Below are positions 1-9,021 of a DNA stretch of 48,283 nt, in pieces (positions within the stretch are counted from its first letter, which is position 1; each line of letters begins with the position of its first letter). This DNA comes from Roseofilum casamattae BLCC-M143 (lineage in GTDB: Bacteria > Cyanobacteriota > Cyanobacteriia > Cyanobacteriales > Desertifilaceae), in the NCBI RefSeq assembly GCF_030068455.1, contig NZ_JAQOSQ010000026.1:1-48283 (forward strand), written 5' to 3'. The position numbers and the translations under genes are program-made. The notes below the pieces were generated by a model. That model did no database searches, was not told the origin of the DNA, and worked only from the letters and a program-made list of their open reading frames with translations.

Positions 1-1
1 C

Positions 2-445
2 GGACATCACCGCCGAGAAAAAAGACGAGTTTGGGCCATTCCAGTAACTGAGTTTGAGTCCCTCTATCAATCGGAACAATGGGTGGGCTTACAAACCATA
101 GTTGCGGTAGAAAGAACTCGTCATCTCTGGAATAAAACAACTTACGAAGTCCAATTCTACCTGTCTTCTTTACCGGCCAATGCTCAAGTTTTAGGCAACA
201 TTATTCGCCAACATTGGGGTATTGAAAACCAGGTTCATTGGACTTTAGATGTGACCTTTAATGAAGATTCCAGTCGGATTCGTTCCGGTCATAGTCCTCA
301 CAACTTTGCCCTTCTCAGACGTTGGGCGCTCAATGCTCTTCGTCAGGAAACTACTCTCAAGCGTAGTTTACGACAGAAGCAGAAGCGGGCAGCTATGAAT
401 AATGACTATATGTTCTCTATCCTCAGTTCCTTTTGTCAAGGGTGA
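2..445 (+). CDS. ISAs1-family transposase, C-terminal part (5' end outside window)
   Basis: The reading frame is open from the window edge (base 2), so a GTG at 83 is only an internal codon. The edge residues GHHRREKRRVW match the conserved GH-R-E-R region of ISAs1 DDE transposases. Further on, IRQHWGIENQVHW followed by LDVTFNEDSSR carries the catalytic glutamate region of the family, and the ending KRAAMNNDYMFSIL looks like a natural C-terminus. The remaining part of the element lies upstream of the window, so I cannot say whether the copy is intact. It is abutted immediately downstream by a fragment of a different transposase, which suggests an IS insertion hot spot. Confidence 0.8.
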   Translation, partial: GHHRREKRRVWAIPVTEFESLYQSEQWVGLQTIVAVERTRHLWNKTTYEVQFYLSSLPANAQVLGNIIRQHWGIENQVHWTLDVTFNEDSSRIRSGHSPHNFALLRRWALNALRQETTLKRSLRQKQKRAAMNNDYMFSILSSFCQG

Positions 446-667
446 TTGAGATGCTCTTACCCTGCTCAATCTACAGTCAAAAATCAATTGGGTCGCCCGA
501 CTAATCGACCGACTCTCCGTTGGATTTTCCAGTGTTTTCAGTCCATTCACTGGTTCTTTCAATCGGGAGAGGTACAGGTTTCTAATCTGACTGAGGAACG
601 TTTACATCTACTCAAATTTTTTCCGGCTTCGAGTCAAAGATATTATTTGCCCGATAAAATGGTCTGA
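446..667 (+). pseudogene. Transposase 3' fragment, IS1634-like
   Basis: The 73-codon frame carries NQLGRPTNRPTLRWIFQCFQ and then a segment with VSNLTEERLHLLKFF and QRYYL. This is the C-terminal signature I associate with IS1634-type (DUF4277) transposases of cyanobacteria. All catalytic parts are missing and the frame begins directly after the stop of the ISAs1 transposase, so this is a truncated remnant. The IS1634 assignment rests on memory of the family tail and is less certain than the fact that it is a transposase fragment. Confidence 0.55.
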
Positions 668-1016
668 CCTTCATTACGATTGAATTATTGTCCTCATGGT
701 AGCATTTTTCCACTACCAAACATCGGGTGATGGACATTTTTCCTCCTCAATTACGTTTCACCGGATATTCTAGACACTGACTGGGCTTTGAGCCATAAAA
801 TTGCCTCTATTTTCCGGTGATTTCTCCTGATTCTCCAGTTTTTTTCCGGGAAAATATTCCCTGCACTTGGTCTCATTTTCTGTGCTACATTTTGTCGTGC
901 GGAATGTGGGTTAAAAAGGGACGAACAACCGTTCGCCCCTGTACTGAGATAGTTGGAGATTGTCCAATACTTTAGAGAACAGCAAGTGTCTCTGGAAATC
1001 TCGCCGGTTGTATGGC
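668..1016. other. Gene-free stretch between IS debris and psaC
   Basis: No convincing reading frame is present. It contains small inverted repeats (GGTAG at 698-702 with CTACC at 713-717; GGGAAAATATTCCC at 848-861) that probably mark IS ends or decayed IS sequence, and near its right side the psaC terminator listed separately. Confidence 0.5.
912..939 (-). terminator. Rho-independent terminator of psaC
   Basis: On the minus strand the arms GGGGCGAAC and GTTCGTCCC (one G-U type mismatch) enclose a GGTT loop and are followed by TTTTT. It lies about 80 bases past the psaC stop, in the right orientation. The core sequence resembles a hairpin repeat that occurs widely in cyanobacterial genomes, so it may be an interspersed repeat serving as terminator. 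Confidence 0.75.
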
Positions 1017-1662
<646 letters not shown>

Positions 1663-3033
1663 ATGGTAGCAGTAGCAATCTTAGCCGCAGGACGGGGAAC
1701 TCGGATGAAGTCGGAGTTACCGAAAGTCTTACACCCGTTGGGAGGCCGCTCTCTCGTCCAACGGGCAATCGATAGTTGCCAACTCATTTCTCCAGTCCGT
1801 CAATTCGTTATTGTTGGATATCGAGCCGATTTAGTAGAAGCCTCTCTCGAGGGGGTGGATGGATTAGAATTTGTTATCCAAGCCGAGCAATTAGGAACCG
1901 GCCATGCGGTGCAGCAAGTGTTGCCCCATCTGGAAGGGTTTGCTGGCGATTTTTTAGTGTTGAATGGGGATGTGCCGCTGTTGCGCCCGGAAACTATTGA
2001 GAGTTTACTGAAGGTGCATCAAACCCATCAGAATGGTGCGACGATCCTAACCGCTCAACATCCGAATCCAAAAGGTTACGGGCGGGTATTCTGCGATAGC
2101 GATAATATTTTGCAACAGATTGTGGAAGACCGGGATTGTACGGATGCCCAACGGCAAAATCGCCGGATTAATGCTGGAGTGTATTGTTTTAATTGGAGCC
2201 AACTGGCGCAAGTCTTGCCGCAGTTGAAGTCGGAAAACGACCAGAAGGAATATTATTTAACTGATGCGGTGAATTATTTAGAGAAGGTGATGGCTGTTGA
2301 TGTTGATGACTATGAGGAGATTTTAGGCATTAACGATCGCAAGCAGTTGGCGACAGCCTATCAGATTCTGCAAGGCCGGGTGAAAGAACATTGGATGAAA
2401 GCTGGGGTAACGTTGGTCGATCCGGATAGTATTACCATTGACGATACGGTGGAGATTGGCCGAGATGTTACTATTGAACCGCAAACTCATCTGCGTGGCG
2501 AGAGCGCGATCGCATCGGGATGTCGCATCGGTCCGGGTAGCTTAATCGAGAATAGTCAAATTGGCGAAGGTGTTAATGTATTCTATTCCGTAATTAGCAA
2601 TAGTACGGTGGCTGCTGGAACTCGCGTCGGTCCCTACGCTCATTTGCGCGGCCGTGCCGAAATTGGCGAAGGCTGTCGGATTGGGAATTTTGTCGAAATT
2701 AAGAAATCTCAAATTGGTAATAAGACCAATGTGGCTCATTTATCTTACATTGGCGATGCGGAACTGGGAGAGAAGGTTAATGTGGGAGCGGGGACGATTA
2801 CGGCCAATTATGATGGCTATCAGAAGCATAAGACAGTCATTGGCGATCGCACCAAAACTGGCTCGAATAGCGTCTTAGTTGCTCCGATTACCGTCGGCGA
2901 AGATGTCACTATCGGTGCGGGGTCTGTGGTGACTAAAGACGTGCCTAATGATGCGTTGGTGGTGGCTCGCGCGCCGCAAAAAGTTCGTCCCGGATGGCGA
3001 CCGAAAACTGCTCCGAAAGAGGGTTCGACATAA
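1663..3033 (+). CDS. glmU: Bifunctional UDP-GlcNAc pyrophosphorylase / GlcN-1-P acetyltransferase (GlmU)
   Basis: GlmU makes UDP-N-acetylglucosamine in the cytoplasm: it acetylates glucosamine-1-phosphate and then transfers UMP to it, feeding peptidoglycan and lipopolysaccharide synthesis. The N-terminal nucleotidyltransferase half starts with [11 protein letters not shown] (residues 6-16) and has QLGTGHAV and LNGDVPLL. The C-terminal half is a left-handed beta-helix with hexapeptide repeats, including [23 protein letters not shown] and [13 protein letters not shown]. The length of 456 residues is normal. The gene is single, with an M50 peptidase gene converging on it downstream. Confidence 0.97.
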   Translation: MVAVAILAAGRGTRMKSELPKVLHPLGGRSLVQRAIDSCQLISPVRQFVIVGYRADLVEASLEGVDGLEFVIQAEQLGTGHAVQQVLPHLEGFAGDFLVLNGDVPLLRPETIESLLKVHQTHQNGATILTAQHPNPKGYGRVFCDSDNILQQIVEDRDCTDAQRQNRRINAGVYCFNWSQLAQVLPQLKSENDQKEYYLTDAVNYLEKVMAVDVDDYEEILGINDRKQLATAYQILQGRVKEHWMKAGVTLVDPDSITIDDTVEIGRDVTIEPQTHLRGESAIASGCRIGPGSLIENSQIGEGVNVFYSVISNSTVAAGTRVGPYAHLRGRAEIGEGCRIGNFVEIKKSQIGNKTNVAHLSYIGDAELGEKVNVGAGTITANYDGYQKHKTVIGDRTKTGSNSVLVAPITVGEDVTIGAGSVVTKDVPNDALVVARAPQKVRPGWRPKTAPKEGST

Positions 3034-3108
3034 GCTCGAGTCAGCTATTGGAAAGATAGGAGCGATCGCTTGGCGATCGCAATAACAATAGTTGAGCTAA
3101 CCTCGCTC

Positions 3109-4242
3109 TTAGGCTTGTTGCTGGACTAAGCGGGCGATCGCAGCTTTCTCCAGCAACCCGACTAAATTCCCATTATTCCGCACCACGGGCAGTTGCTCCA
3201 GTTTCTTTTGTTCTAATAATTGCACCACTTCCAATAAGGTTTGGTCGGATTGCACGATTTCGGAGGTGGGAACCGGTTTAACTAAAGTCGTCACTGGAGT
3301 AATCGTCCATTGGGAGGTCGAAATAGCGCGCATATCGTCAACGGCGACAGTTCCCAATAACCGACCTTCATCATCAATTGCCAGAAATTTCTGCCATTTA
3401 TTTTGTCCGATGACATAATTATTCGCAAACTCCCGCAAGGATAAACTGTCCGGGACAATCGGACTTTCCTGATTCACTGCATCCTCAGCTTTCAGCTTAG
3501 TTAAAATATTTTGAATTGTTGCCGACTGAGCGGAGCGACCGGCATTTTGCAGTAAGAACGAACCAATGAGTAATGTCCAAATGCTACCGGGAAGAGCGAC
3601 GCCAAAGAGGTTCAGGTGAATATTGAATAGGGAGAGAAACCCGAGAGTGATGGCACTCCAACCAATAACTTGTCCCATGCGACTGGCAAAGATAATCCCG
3701 CGATTGGGGTTGCCGGTAATTTTCCAGACCAAAGCTTTGAGAATATTCCCGCCATCGAGGGGTAAACCGGGAATCAGGTTAAACAAGGCTAACACCAGAT
3801 TGATGTAGGCGAGCAGCTCGATAACCGCTGCGACGGGACCGGTAATGGGAGCGTAGAGACCGATGGCAGTGAGGATACCAAAGAGCATTATACTGACTCC
3901 AGGACCGGCGATCGCCACCCAAAACGCTTCGGCGGGAGTTTCCGACTCTTTTTCTAACCGCGCTAATCCTCCGAAGAGAAATAATGTAATCGAGTTGACT
4001 CCAATACCTTGGCGAATGGCGACGAGACTATGACCGAGTTCGTGGGCCAAAACGGAGGAGAAGAGAAGCAAAGCTGCACCTAATCCTAAGAGCAATGACA
4101 CGATTAACCCAAGTTGGGGAAATGTGCTGTTGAGCGCATCGCCATAGCTAAAGGTAACTAAACCCAAAACCAAGAACCAAGAGGGGTTCAGGTAAAAGGG
4201 AATGCCAAAAAGGTTGCCTACGCGAATATTATTGCCGTTCAT
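3109..4242 (-). CDS. Site-2 protease (M50) with C-terminal CBS pair
   Basis: This is an integral-membrane zinc metalloprotease of the SpoIVFB/S2P class, which cleaves membrane-anchored regulators within the bilayer. The zinc motif HELGH is at residues 67-71 and the third-ligand motif NLIPGLPLDGG at about 155-165, both inside hydrophobic segments. A region from about residue 245 to the end reads as two CBS units (for example LLGTVAVDDMRAI and LPVVRNNGNLVGLLEKAAIARL), which in other proteins bind adenine nucleotides and gate activity. The 377-residue architecture (NGNNIRVGNLFGIPFYL start) is standard for cyanobacterial S2P homologues. The substrate cannot be told from context. Confidence 0.9.
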   Translation of the reverse strand: MNGNNIRVGNLFGIPFYLNPSWFLVLGLVTFSYGDALNSTFPQLGLIVSLLLGLGAALLLFSSVLAHELGHSLVAIRQGIGVNSITLFLFGGLARLEKESETPAEAFWVAIAGPGVSIMLFGILTAIGLYAPITGPVAAVIELLAYINLVLALFNLIPGLPLDGGNILKALVWKITGNPNRGIIFASRMGQVIGWSAITLGFLSLFNIHLNLFGVALPGSIWTLLIGSFLLQNAGRSAQSATIQNILTKLKAEDAVNQESPIVPDSLSLREFANNYVIGQNKWQKFLAIDDEGRLLGTVAVDDMRAISTSQWTITPVTTLVKPVPTSEIVQSDQTLLEVVQLLEQKKLEQLPVVRNNGNLVGLLEKAAIARLVQQQA

Positions 4243-4401
4243 AACGCACCTGGGATTGGAAAATTGAGTTTAAATGATAAAGAATGGACGCGCCTCACTG
4301 ATTCTATTCTAACGGTTCGCTTATGGGCAGCGAAGGGTCGTCATGGGAGATTATCCGTCCTTGAAAGGTTCGGGTAAAGGGTTTAGGATGGGCATGTGAG
4401 G

Positions 4402-4926
4402 ATGTCGATCGCCTTTACCCCAAGTCTTATGTCTGGTTCTTCCACTTCTACATCTCGTTCCTATCGCCAAGAAGATATGCAACAGATCTTGAACTTGGCT
4501 ATCTCTCGTAAAGATCCGTTGGAAGAGTTTTCTTACGACCAACTTTTGGAAATTGCGATCGAGTTGGATATTCCACCCGAGGAATTGCAAGCTGCCGAGC
4601 AACAATGGTTGGAAAAACAAGGTAAGTTAGAGCACCAAAAACAGTTCGATATGCAGCGCTTTCAGAGCTTGAAGAAAGAAGCCGGGAAGTATGCGATCGC
4701 AAATACGTTTTTGGTGTTAATTAATGTGGTTAGCGTTGGAACTCTTTCCTGGTCGCTCTATGTCGTTCTCGGATGGGGATTAGCTTTAGGTCTGAAAACC
4801 TGGAATACTTATCAAATGACCGACGACGAGTACGAGCAAGCGTTTCAGAAATGGTACAATCGCAATCAATTGAAACAAGCTGCTGAAAAAACTTGGCAAA
4901 AAATAAGTCAATTTCTTTGGGACTAA
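4402..4926 (+). CDS. 2TM-domain protein of unknown function
   Basis: The protein has an acidic, helical N-terminal half (RQEDMQQILNLAISRKD; EEFSYDQLLEIAIELDIPPEELQAA) resembling a small regulatory helical domain. Two hydrophobic helices follow (about 100-117 and 120-133) and then a charged C-terminal helix. This fits the 2TM-domain family, whose function is unknown. Start choice is uncertain: the frame is open from a GTG at 4396; the ATG at 4402 has a weak TGAGG just before it; the ATG at 4429 (MSGSSTSTS) is also reasonable. No operon partner is evident. Confidence 0.7.
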   Translation: MSIAFTPSLMSGSSTSTSRSYRQEDMQQILNLAISRKDPLEEFSYDQLLEIAIELDIPPEELQAAEQQWLEKQGKLEHQKQFDMQRFQSLKKEAGKYAIANTFLVLINVVSVGTLSWSLYVVLGWGLALGLKTWNTYQMTDDEYEQAFQKWYNRNQLKQAAEKTWQKISQFLWD

Positions 4927-5059
4927 GAGCGTATTTATAAACTAAACTTTAAGACGCGACAACTCATTTCAGAATTGGGTAAGGAAACAGAATTTATCAT
5001 TGCCTGGCCAATATAGCACTGCAATTCTACCAAACGATCGCAAATTGCCGTTTGAAACC

Positions 5060-5854
5060 CTATCCTAATAATAATGAATCATCGGATAAGGTTTCGCTGT
5101 TTATCTGGTTAAATTGTTGGAGAAGATCGCTCACTTGCAAACCCGATCGCATTTCTCCAGCACAATCGAAAATAATTCGTCCTTCGTGTAACATAATCGT
5201 GCGATCGCCCATCATCAGGGCTTGATTCATGCTATGAGTGACCATCATTGTCGTGAGCTGATAATCTCGGACAATAGTATTGGTTAATTGTAGGACAAAG
5301 TCAGCAGTTTTCGGGTCGAGTGCGGCGGTATGTTCGTCTAGTAATAATATTTGGGTTGGTGCTAATGCGGACATTAATAAACTGATGGCTTGTCGCTGTC
5401 CTCCAGACAATAATCCCATACGATCGCCCAATCGATTTTCTAAACCTAAACCCAAACTCGATAAGCGATCGCGAAATTCCCGGCGTCGAGTTTTTGTGAA
5501 TGCAAACTGCAATCTTCGTTGTCTCCCTCGTCGAGCGGCAAGTGCTAAATTTTCTTCTACGGTTAAACTCGCGCAAGAGCCTAATAACGGATTTTGAAAT
5601 ACCCGCGCGATAAGTTTGGCTCGCTCGGTTGCCGACCATTTGGTGACGTTGCGATCGCCAATTATAATGCTGCCGGAATTGAGCCGAATATTACCGCCAA
5701 TGGCATTCAAAAGTGTAGACTTTCCCGCTCCATTCGAGCCAATAACCGTAATAAATTGACCGGTTGGCACTGTCAGAGATAGCTCTCGCAACGCTGGAGT
5801 TTCTAAAGGCGTACCTAAATTAAATGTAACTGAAGCGCGATCGACCGTTAACAT
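5060..5854 (-). CDS. ABC transporter ATP-binding protein (orphan subunit)
   Basis: This is a single nucleotide-binding domain of 264 residues with Walker A GSNGAGKS (39-46), Q-loop FQNPL (87-91), signature LLSGGQRQ (148-155), Walker B ILLLDEH (169-175) and the switch histidine in MMVTHSMNQAL. The overall pattern, including MMGDRTIMLHEGRII, is like the COG1101-type ATPases that work with a TrpX/COG2984-type binding protein and a permease. Neither partner is in this window, so the substrate is unknown. It lies 53 bases downstream of the M23 peptidase gene on the same strand and could be cotranscribed with it; the spacer holds short CCCTATT repeats. Confidence 0.88.
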   Translation of the reverse strand: MLTVDRASVTFNLGTPLETPALRELSLTVPTGQFITVIGSNGAGKSTLLNAIGGNIRLNSGSIIIGDRNVTKWSATERAKLIARVFQNPLLGSCASLTVEENLALAARRGRQRRLQFAFTKTRRREFRDRLSSLGLGLENRLGDRMGLLSGGQRQAISLLMSALAPTQILLLDEHTAALDPKTADFVLQLTNTIVRDYQLTTMMVTHSMNQALMMGDRTIMLHEGRIIFDCAGEMRSGLQVSDLLQQFNQINSETLSDDSLLLG

Positions 5855-5907
5855 GAAACAATTAAAAATAAATTTCTGTCCCTATTCCCTATTCCCTAAT
5901 TCCCTCC

Positions 5908-7098
5908 TTATGTTAAATAATCCATGGGATCGACAGGAGTTCCATCTTGGCGAACTTCAAAATGCAAATGAGGACCGGTGGAAAGTCCTGTAGAACCGGT
6001 TTCGGCGATCGCATCTCCTTGCTTAACTAGTTGCCCTTCTTCCACGTCCAGGCGACTGGCATGACCGTAGAGCGTCGTAATCCCATTACCGCGATCGAGA
6101 ATAACCGTATTCCCGTATCCACCATACCATCCAGCAAAGATAACCACCCCATCGTGAGCGGCATAAATGGGAGCGCCATAGTCAGCGGCAAAGTCCATTC
6201 CGCCATGAAACCGCTCGTAACCAAATACCGGATGGGTGCGCCAACCAAAGGAACTGGAGAGGTTGCCATAACTGGGAGTCAGCATTTTTCCCGGTTTCAG
6301 TTTCAGGGTTTTGCGCAAAGGAAGCGCTGCTGCTGCGGCAATGCGATCGCGAATTAATTGTTCCAAGCCTTTCGAGTCTTCTTGCAGTTGTAGATAAGCC
6401 GCTTGCAAGGCTTCGCGATCGTTCGTTAATCTGGCAATTAATTGAGTTTGGGCAGCCGTTTCCGTGCGATAATTATTTTGCTGATTGCGTAATTTTTGTC
6501 GGAGCAACAGGAGACGGTTATAACTGTCTTCCACATCTAAGGTTTGTTGCTCGGTTTGGTTTAATGCCTCTTTGACGGTAAGCAAAATTTGGCGATCGGC
6601 CAGTGCCAATGTTTGCAGGCGATGGCGGCGACTGAGAAAGTCGGTTAGGGTTTCGTTTTGCAACAGAACTGCCCAACCAGAGTGGTGGGGTTGGCGTTGC
6701 AGGAGGCGAAAGCGCGCGATCGCCCCTTGCGCCAGATCTTCGTACCGATCTTCTTTCTCCTGCAATTGTCCCTGAAAAATCTCCAAATTAGCGGTGGTTT
6801 TCGTAATTTTGCTTTCAATATCCTCGAGTTTGGTTTGCCCGCTATCCAGGCTATTTTGCAGCCCTTGCAGGCGATTTTCTGCTGCCGCTTCTAGCTTTTG
6901 CAAGTGTTTTTTTTCCGAGGCAATTCGTTCTCGGTCATCTTGCAAGTGTTGTTGAATTTGTTGCAGTTCGTCAACTGAGGGAGACGCATAGAGAGCAGGC
7001 ATACTCGCGAGCCAAAGGCAAAAGGCGATCGCGATCGCCATTCTCCAACGCCACCATTGAGATTGTTTTTCCTTTATCATCTGCGATCGCAAAGCCAT
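5908..7098 (-). CDS. EnvC-like murein hydrolase activator, M23 peptidase domain
   Basis: An N-terminal signal segment (AIAIAFCLWLASMPALYA) exports the protein. Residues about 40-250 form a long heptad-rich coiled coil (DELQQIQQHLQDDRERIASE and onward). The last 100 residues are an M23 (LytM) domain with zinc and catalytic residues in place: H298 and D302 (HGGMDFA), H346 (YGHAS) and H377/H379 (HLHFEV). It therefore looks able to hydrolyse peptidoglycan cross-bridges itself, unlike E. coli EnvC, and probably takes part in cell separation. An ATG six codons in (7080) is an alternative start that gives a tidier signal peptide. Confidence 0.92.
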   Translation of the reverse strand: MALRSQMIKEKQSQWWRWRMAIAIAFCLWLASMPALYASPSVDELQQIQQHLQDDRERIASEKKHLQKLEAAAENRLQGLQNSLDSGQTKLEDIESKITKTTANLEIFQGQLQEKEDRYEDLAQGAIARFRLLQRQPHHSGWAVLLQNETLTDFLSRRHRLQTLALADRQILLTVKEALNQTEQQTLDVEDSYNRLLLLRQKLRNQQNNYRTETAAQTQLIARLTNDREALQAAYLQLQEDSKGLEQLIRDRIAAAAALPLRKTLKLKPGKMLTPSYGNLSSSFGWRTHPVFGYERFHGGMDFAADYGAPIYAAHDGVVIFAGWYGGYGNTVILDRGNGITTLYGHASRLDVEEGQLVKQGDAIAETGSTGLSTGPHLHFEVRQDGTPVDPMDYLT

Positions 7099-7156
7099 CT
7101 ACCGCTCGTCCCTCTCAACATCTTCAAGCTATCACACTTCCTCGAATATAGCATTT

Positions 7157-7999
7157 TTAAATATGTTTCCGATAATGCAAAATCCCCCATTCAATTAATC
7201 CACTTTTTCCCATTTCATAACAATCGAGTAAGCGTTTCTTTTTCTTCTCAAAAAAATCTTGACTCCATATCTGTCCTTCTGCTTGAATTTTTTCCATCTT
7301 TTGCAATAACTGCATGTAGTTAATTTCAATATTTTCTGTCAGTTTGATAACTTGAACTTCTGACATGCCTATCTCCCAGGCCACATTCCTATATTCATCG
7401 ATATGCAAGAAATAAACCTTGTGAATTCCACCTGTATACCAATTCATCGCGCGATTTACATCTGTTTCAGAAAGATCGTTGCCCGTGAAAAAATAAGTAC
7501 AAGCCAAAAATTCACCACCGGGGACTAACACTCGATGCGCTTCTCTGAAAGCTCCTAATTGAGTATCGCTGTAATACAAAGAATCTTGTGCCCAAGTAAA
7601 ATTAAAAGTCGATTCTGGAAAGGGCAAACGATCGAAGCTCCCTTGACAAACCTGAATCAGGTGACTGAGTTTTTGAATTTCATTTCGGGCAATATTCACC
7701 TCATTTTGCTGTTCGCTCAAGTTCAGACAAGATACTTGACAACCGTATTTTTCAGCTAAATATCTTGCCGCACCTCCATATCCAGATCCCATATCCAGAA
7801 CCTGGCTACTCGTGTCTAGATTTAGTAGAGATGCCATGTATTCTGTTGTCCGCTTTTTAGCTAAATCCAAGTCTTCATCGGGATGTTCAAACAGACCGCA
7901 ATGAGTATGTTCCCCCGATACTCTTTGGTAAAATAAATCCATATCCAAACTGTTAAAATAGTTCTGGTTAAACCGATCGATTTCTGAAGTATTTGACAT
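7157..7999 (-). CDS. SAM-dependent N-methyltransferase, sarcosine/dimethylglycine type (copy 2)
   Basis: The protein is a class I methyltransferase with motif I VLDMGSGYGGAARYL (67-81), an acidic post-I region (CLNLSEQQNEVN), motif WAQDSLYYSD and HRVLVPGGEF. The order of motifs and the C-terminal MGKSGLIEWGILHYRK tail closely resemble cyanobacterial/halophile glycine-sarcosine and dimethylglycine N-methyltransferases, which build betaines from amino acids. That family link is recalled knowledge; the actual substrate is unknown. It is the last gene of a four-gene minus-strand run and a near-duplicate of the gene just upstream (8086-8928), the 5' halves being almost identical. The full HIP1 octamer is absent from both copies. 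Confidence 0.82.
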   Translation of the reverse strand: MSNTSEIDRFNQNYFNSLDMDLFYQRVSGEHTHCGLFEHPDEDLDLAKKRTTEYMASLLNLDTSSQVLDMGSGYGGAARYLAEKYGCQVSCLNLSEQQNEVNIARNEIQKLSHLIQVCQGSFDRLPFPESTFNFTWAQDSLYYSDTQLGAFREAHRVLVPGGEFLACTYFFTGNDLSETDVNRAMNWYTGGIHKVYFLHIDEYRNVAWEIGMSEVQVIKLTENIEINYMQLLQKMEKIQAEGQIWSQDFFEKKKKRLLDCYEMGKSGLIEWGILHYRKHI

Positions 8000-8085
8000 G
8001 GCTTTACTAAAAACACCAAACTCATTAATAGATTAAAATACACTTCTTGGAAAAGTCGCAATGCCAATTAATTCTCTGCTCCTCT

Positions 8086-8928
8086 CTACCTATCTTTCCG
8101 ATAATGAAATATCCCCCATTCAATTAATCCACTTTCGCCCATTTTATAACAATTGAGCAATCGTTGCTTTTTCTTATCAAAAAAATCTTGACTCCACAGA
8201 TGTTCTTCTGCTTGAATTTTTCCCATCTTTTTCAGTAACTGCATGTAGTTCGTACACACATTGTCTGTTAGTTGGATAACTTGAACTTCTGACATGCCGA
8301 TCTCCCGAGCCACTTTCCTGTACTCATCTACATGCAAGAAATAAACTTTGTGCATCCCACCTGTATACCAGTTCGTCACCCGGTCTACATTGGCTTCCGA
8401 AGGATAATCGCCTGTGAAAAAATAAGTACAAGCCAAAAAATCACCACCGGGGACTAACACTCGGTGCGCTTCTCTGAAGGCTTGTAATTGAGTATTACTC
8501 AAAAAAAAGGAATCTTGCTCCCAAGCAAAATTAAAAGTCGATTCTGGAAAGGGCAAACGATCGAAGCTTCCTTGATAAACCCGAATCAAGCGACTGAGTT
8601 TTTGAATTTCATTTCGGGCAATATTCACCTCATTTTGCTGTTCGCTCAGATTCAGACAGGATACTTGACAACCGTATTTTTCAGCTAAATATCTTGCCGC
8701 ACCTCCATATCCAGATCCCATATCCAGAACCTGGCTACTCGTGTCTAGATTTAGTAGAGACGCCATGTATTCTGTTGTCCGCTTTTTGGCTAAATCCAAG
8801 TCTTCATCGGGATGCTCAAACAGACCGCAATGAGTATGTTCCCCCGATACTCTTTGGTAAAATAAATCCATCTCAAAGCTATTAAAATAGTTTTGATTAA
8901 ACCGATCGATTTCAGAAATACTTGACAT
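8086..8928 (-). CDS. SAM-dependent N-methyltransferase, sarcosine/dimethylglycine type (copy 1)
   Basis: This paralogue has the same 280-residue length if started at the ATG at 8928 (MSSISEIDRF), matching the other copy's MSNTSEIDRF; an upstream TTG at 8940 is less likely. Motif I and the flanking 100 residues are nearly identical to copy 2. Differences gather in the probable substrate-lid region: WEQDSFFLSNTQ here against WAQDSLYYSDTQ there, plus changes in the segment after PGGDF. The two may therefore act on successive intermediates, as GSMT and SDMT do. It lies between the oxygenase gene upstream and copy 2 downstream. Confidence 0.82.
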   Translation of the reverse strand: MSSISEIDRFNQNYFNSFEMDLFYQRVSGEHTHCGLFEHPDEDLDLAKKRTTEYMASLLNLDTSSQVLDMGSGYGGAARYLAEKYGCQVSCLNLSEQQNEVNIARNEIQKLSRLIRVYQGSFDRLPFPESTFNFAWEQDSFFLSNTQLQAFREAHRVLVPGGDFLACTYFFTGDYPSEANVDRVTNWYTGGMHKVYFLHVDEYRKVAREIGMSEVQVIQLTDNVCTNYMQLLKKMGKIQAEEHLWSQDFFDKKKQRLLNCYKMGESGLIEWGIFHYRKDR

Positions 8929-9021
8929 AATTTCATTCAAAAATGAGGTGGACGATCGCCCTGATTTTCTCAGTTAGAGATTTTTCCTAGAGCACTTTAA
9001 TTCTCTCACCAGAGGAATGCA

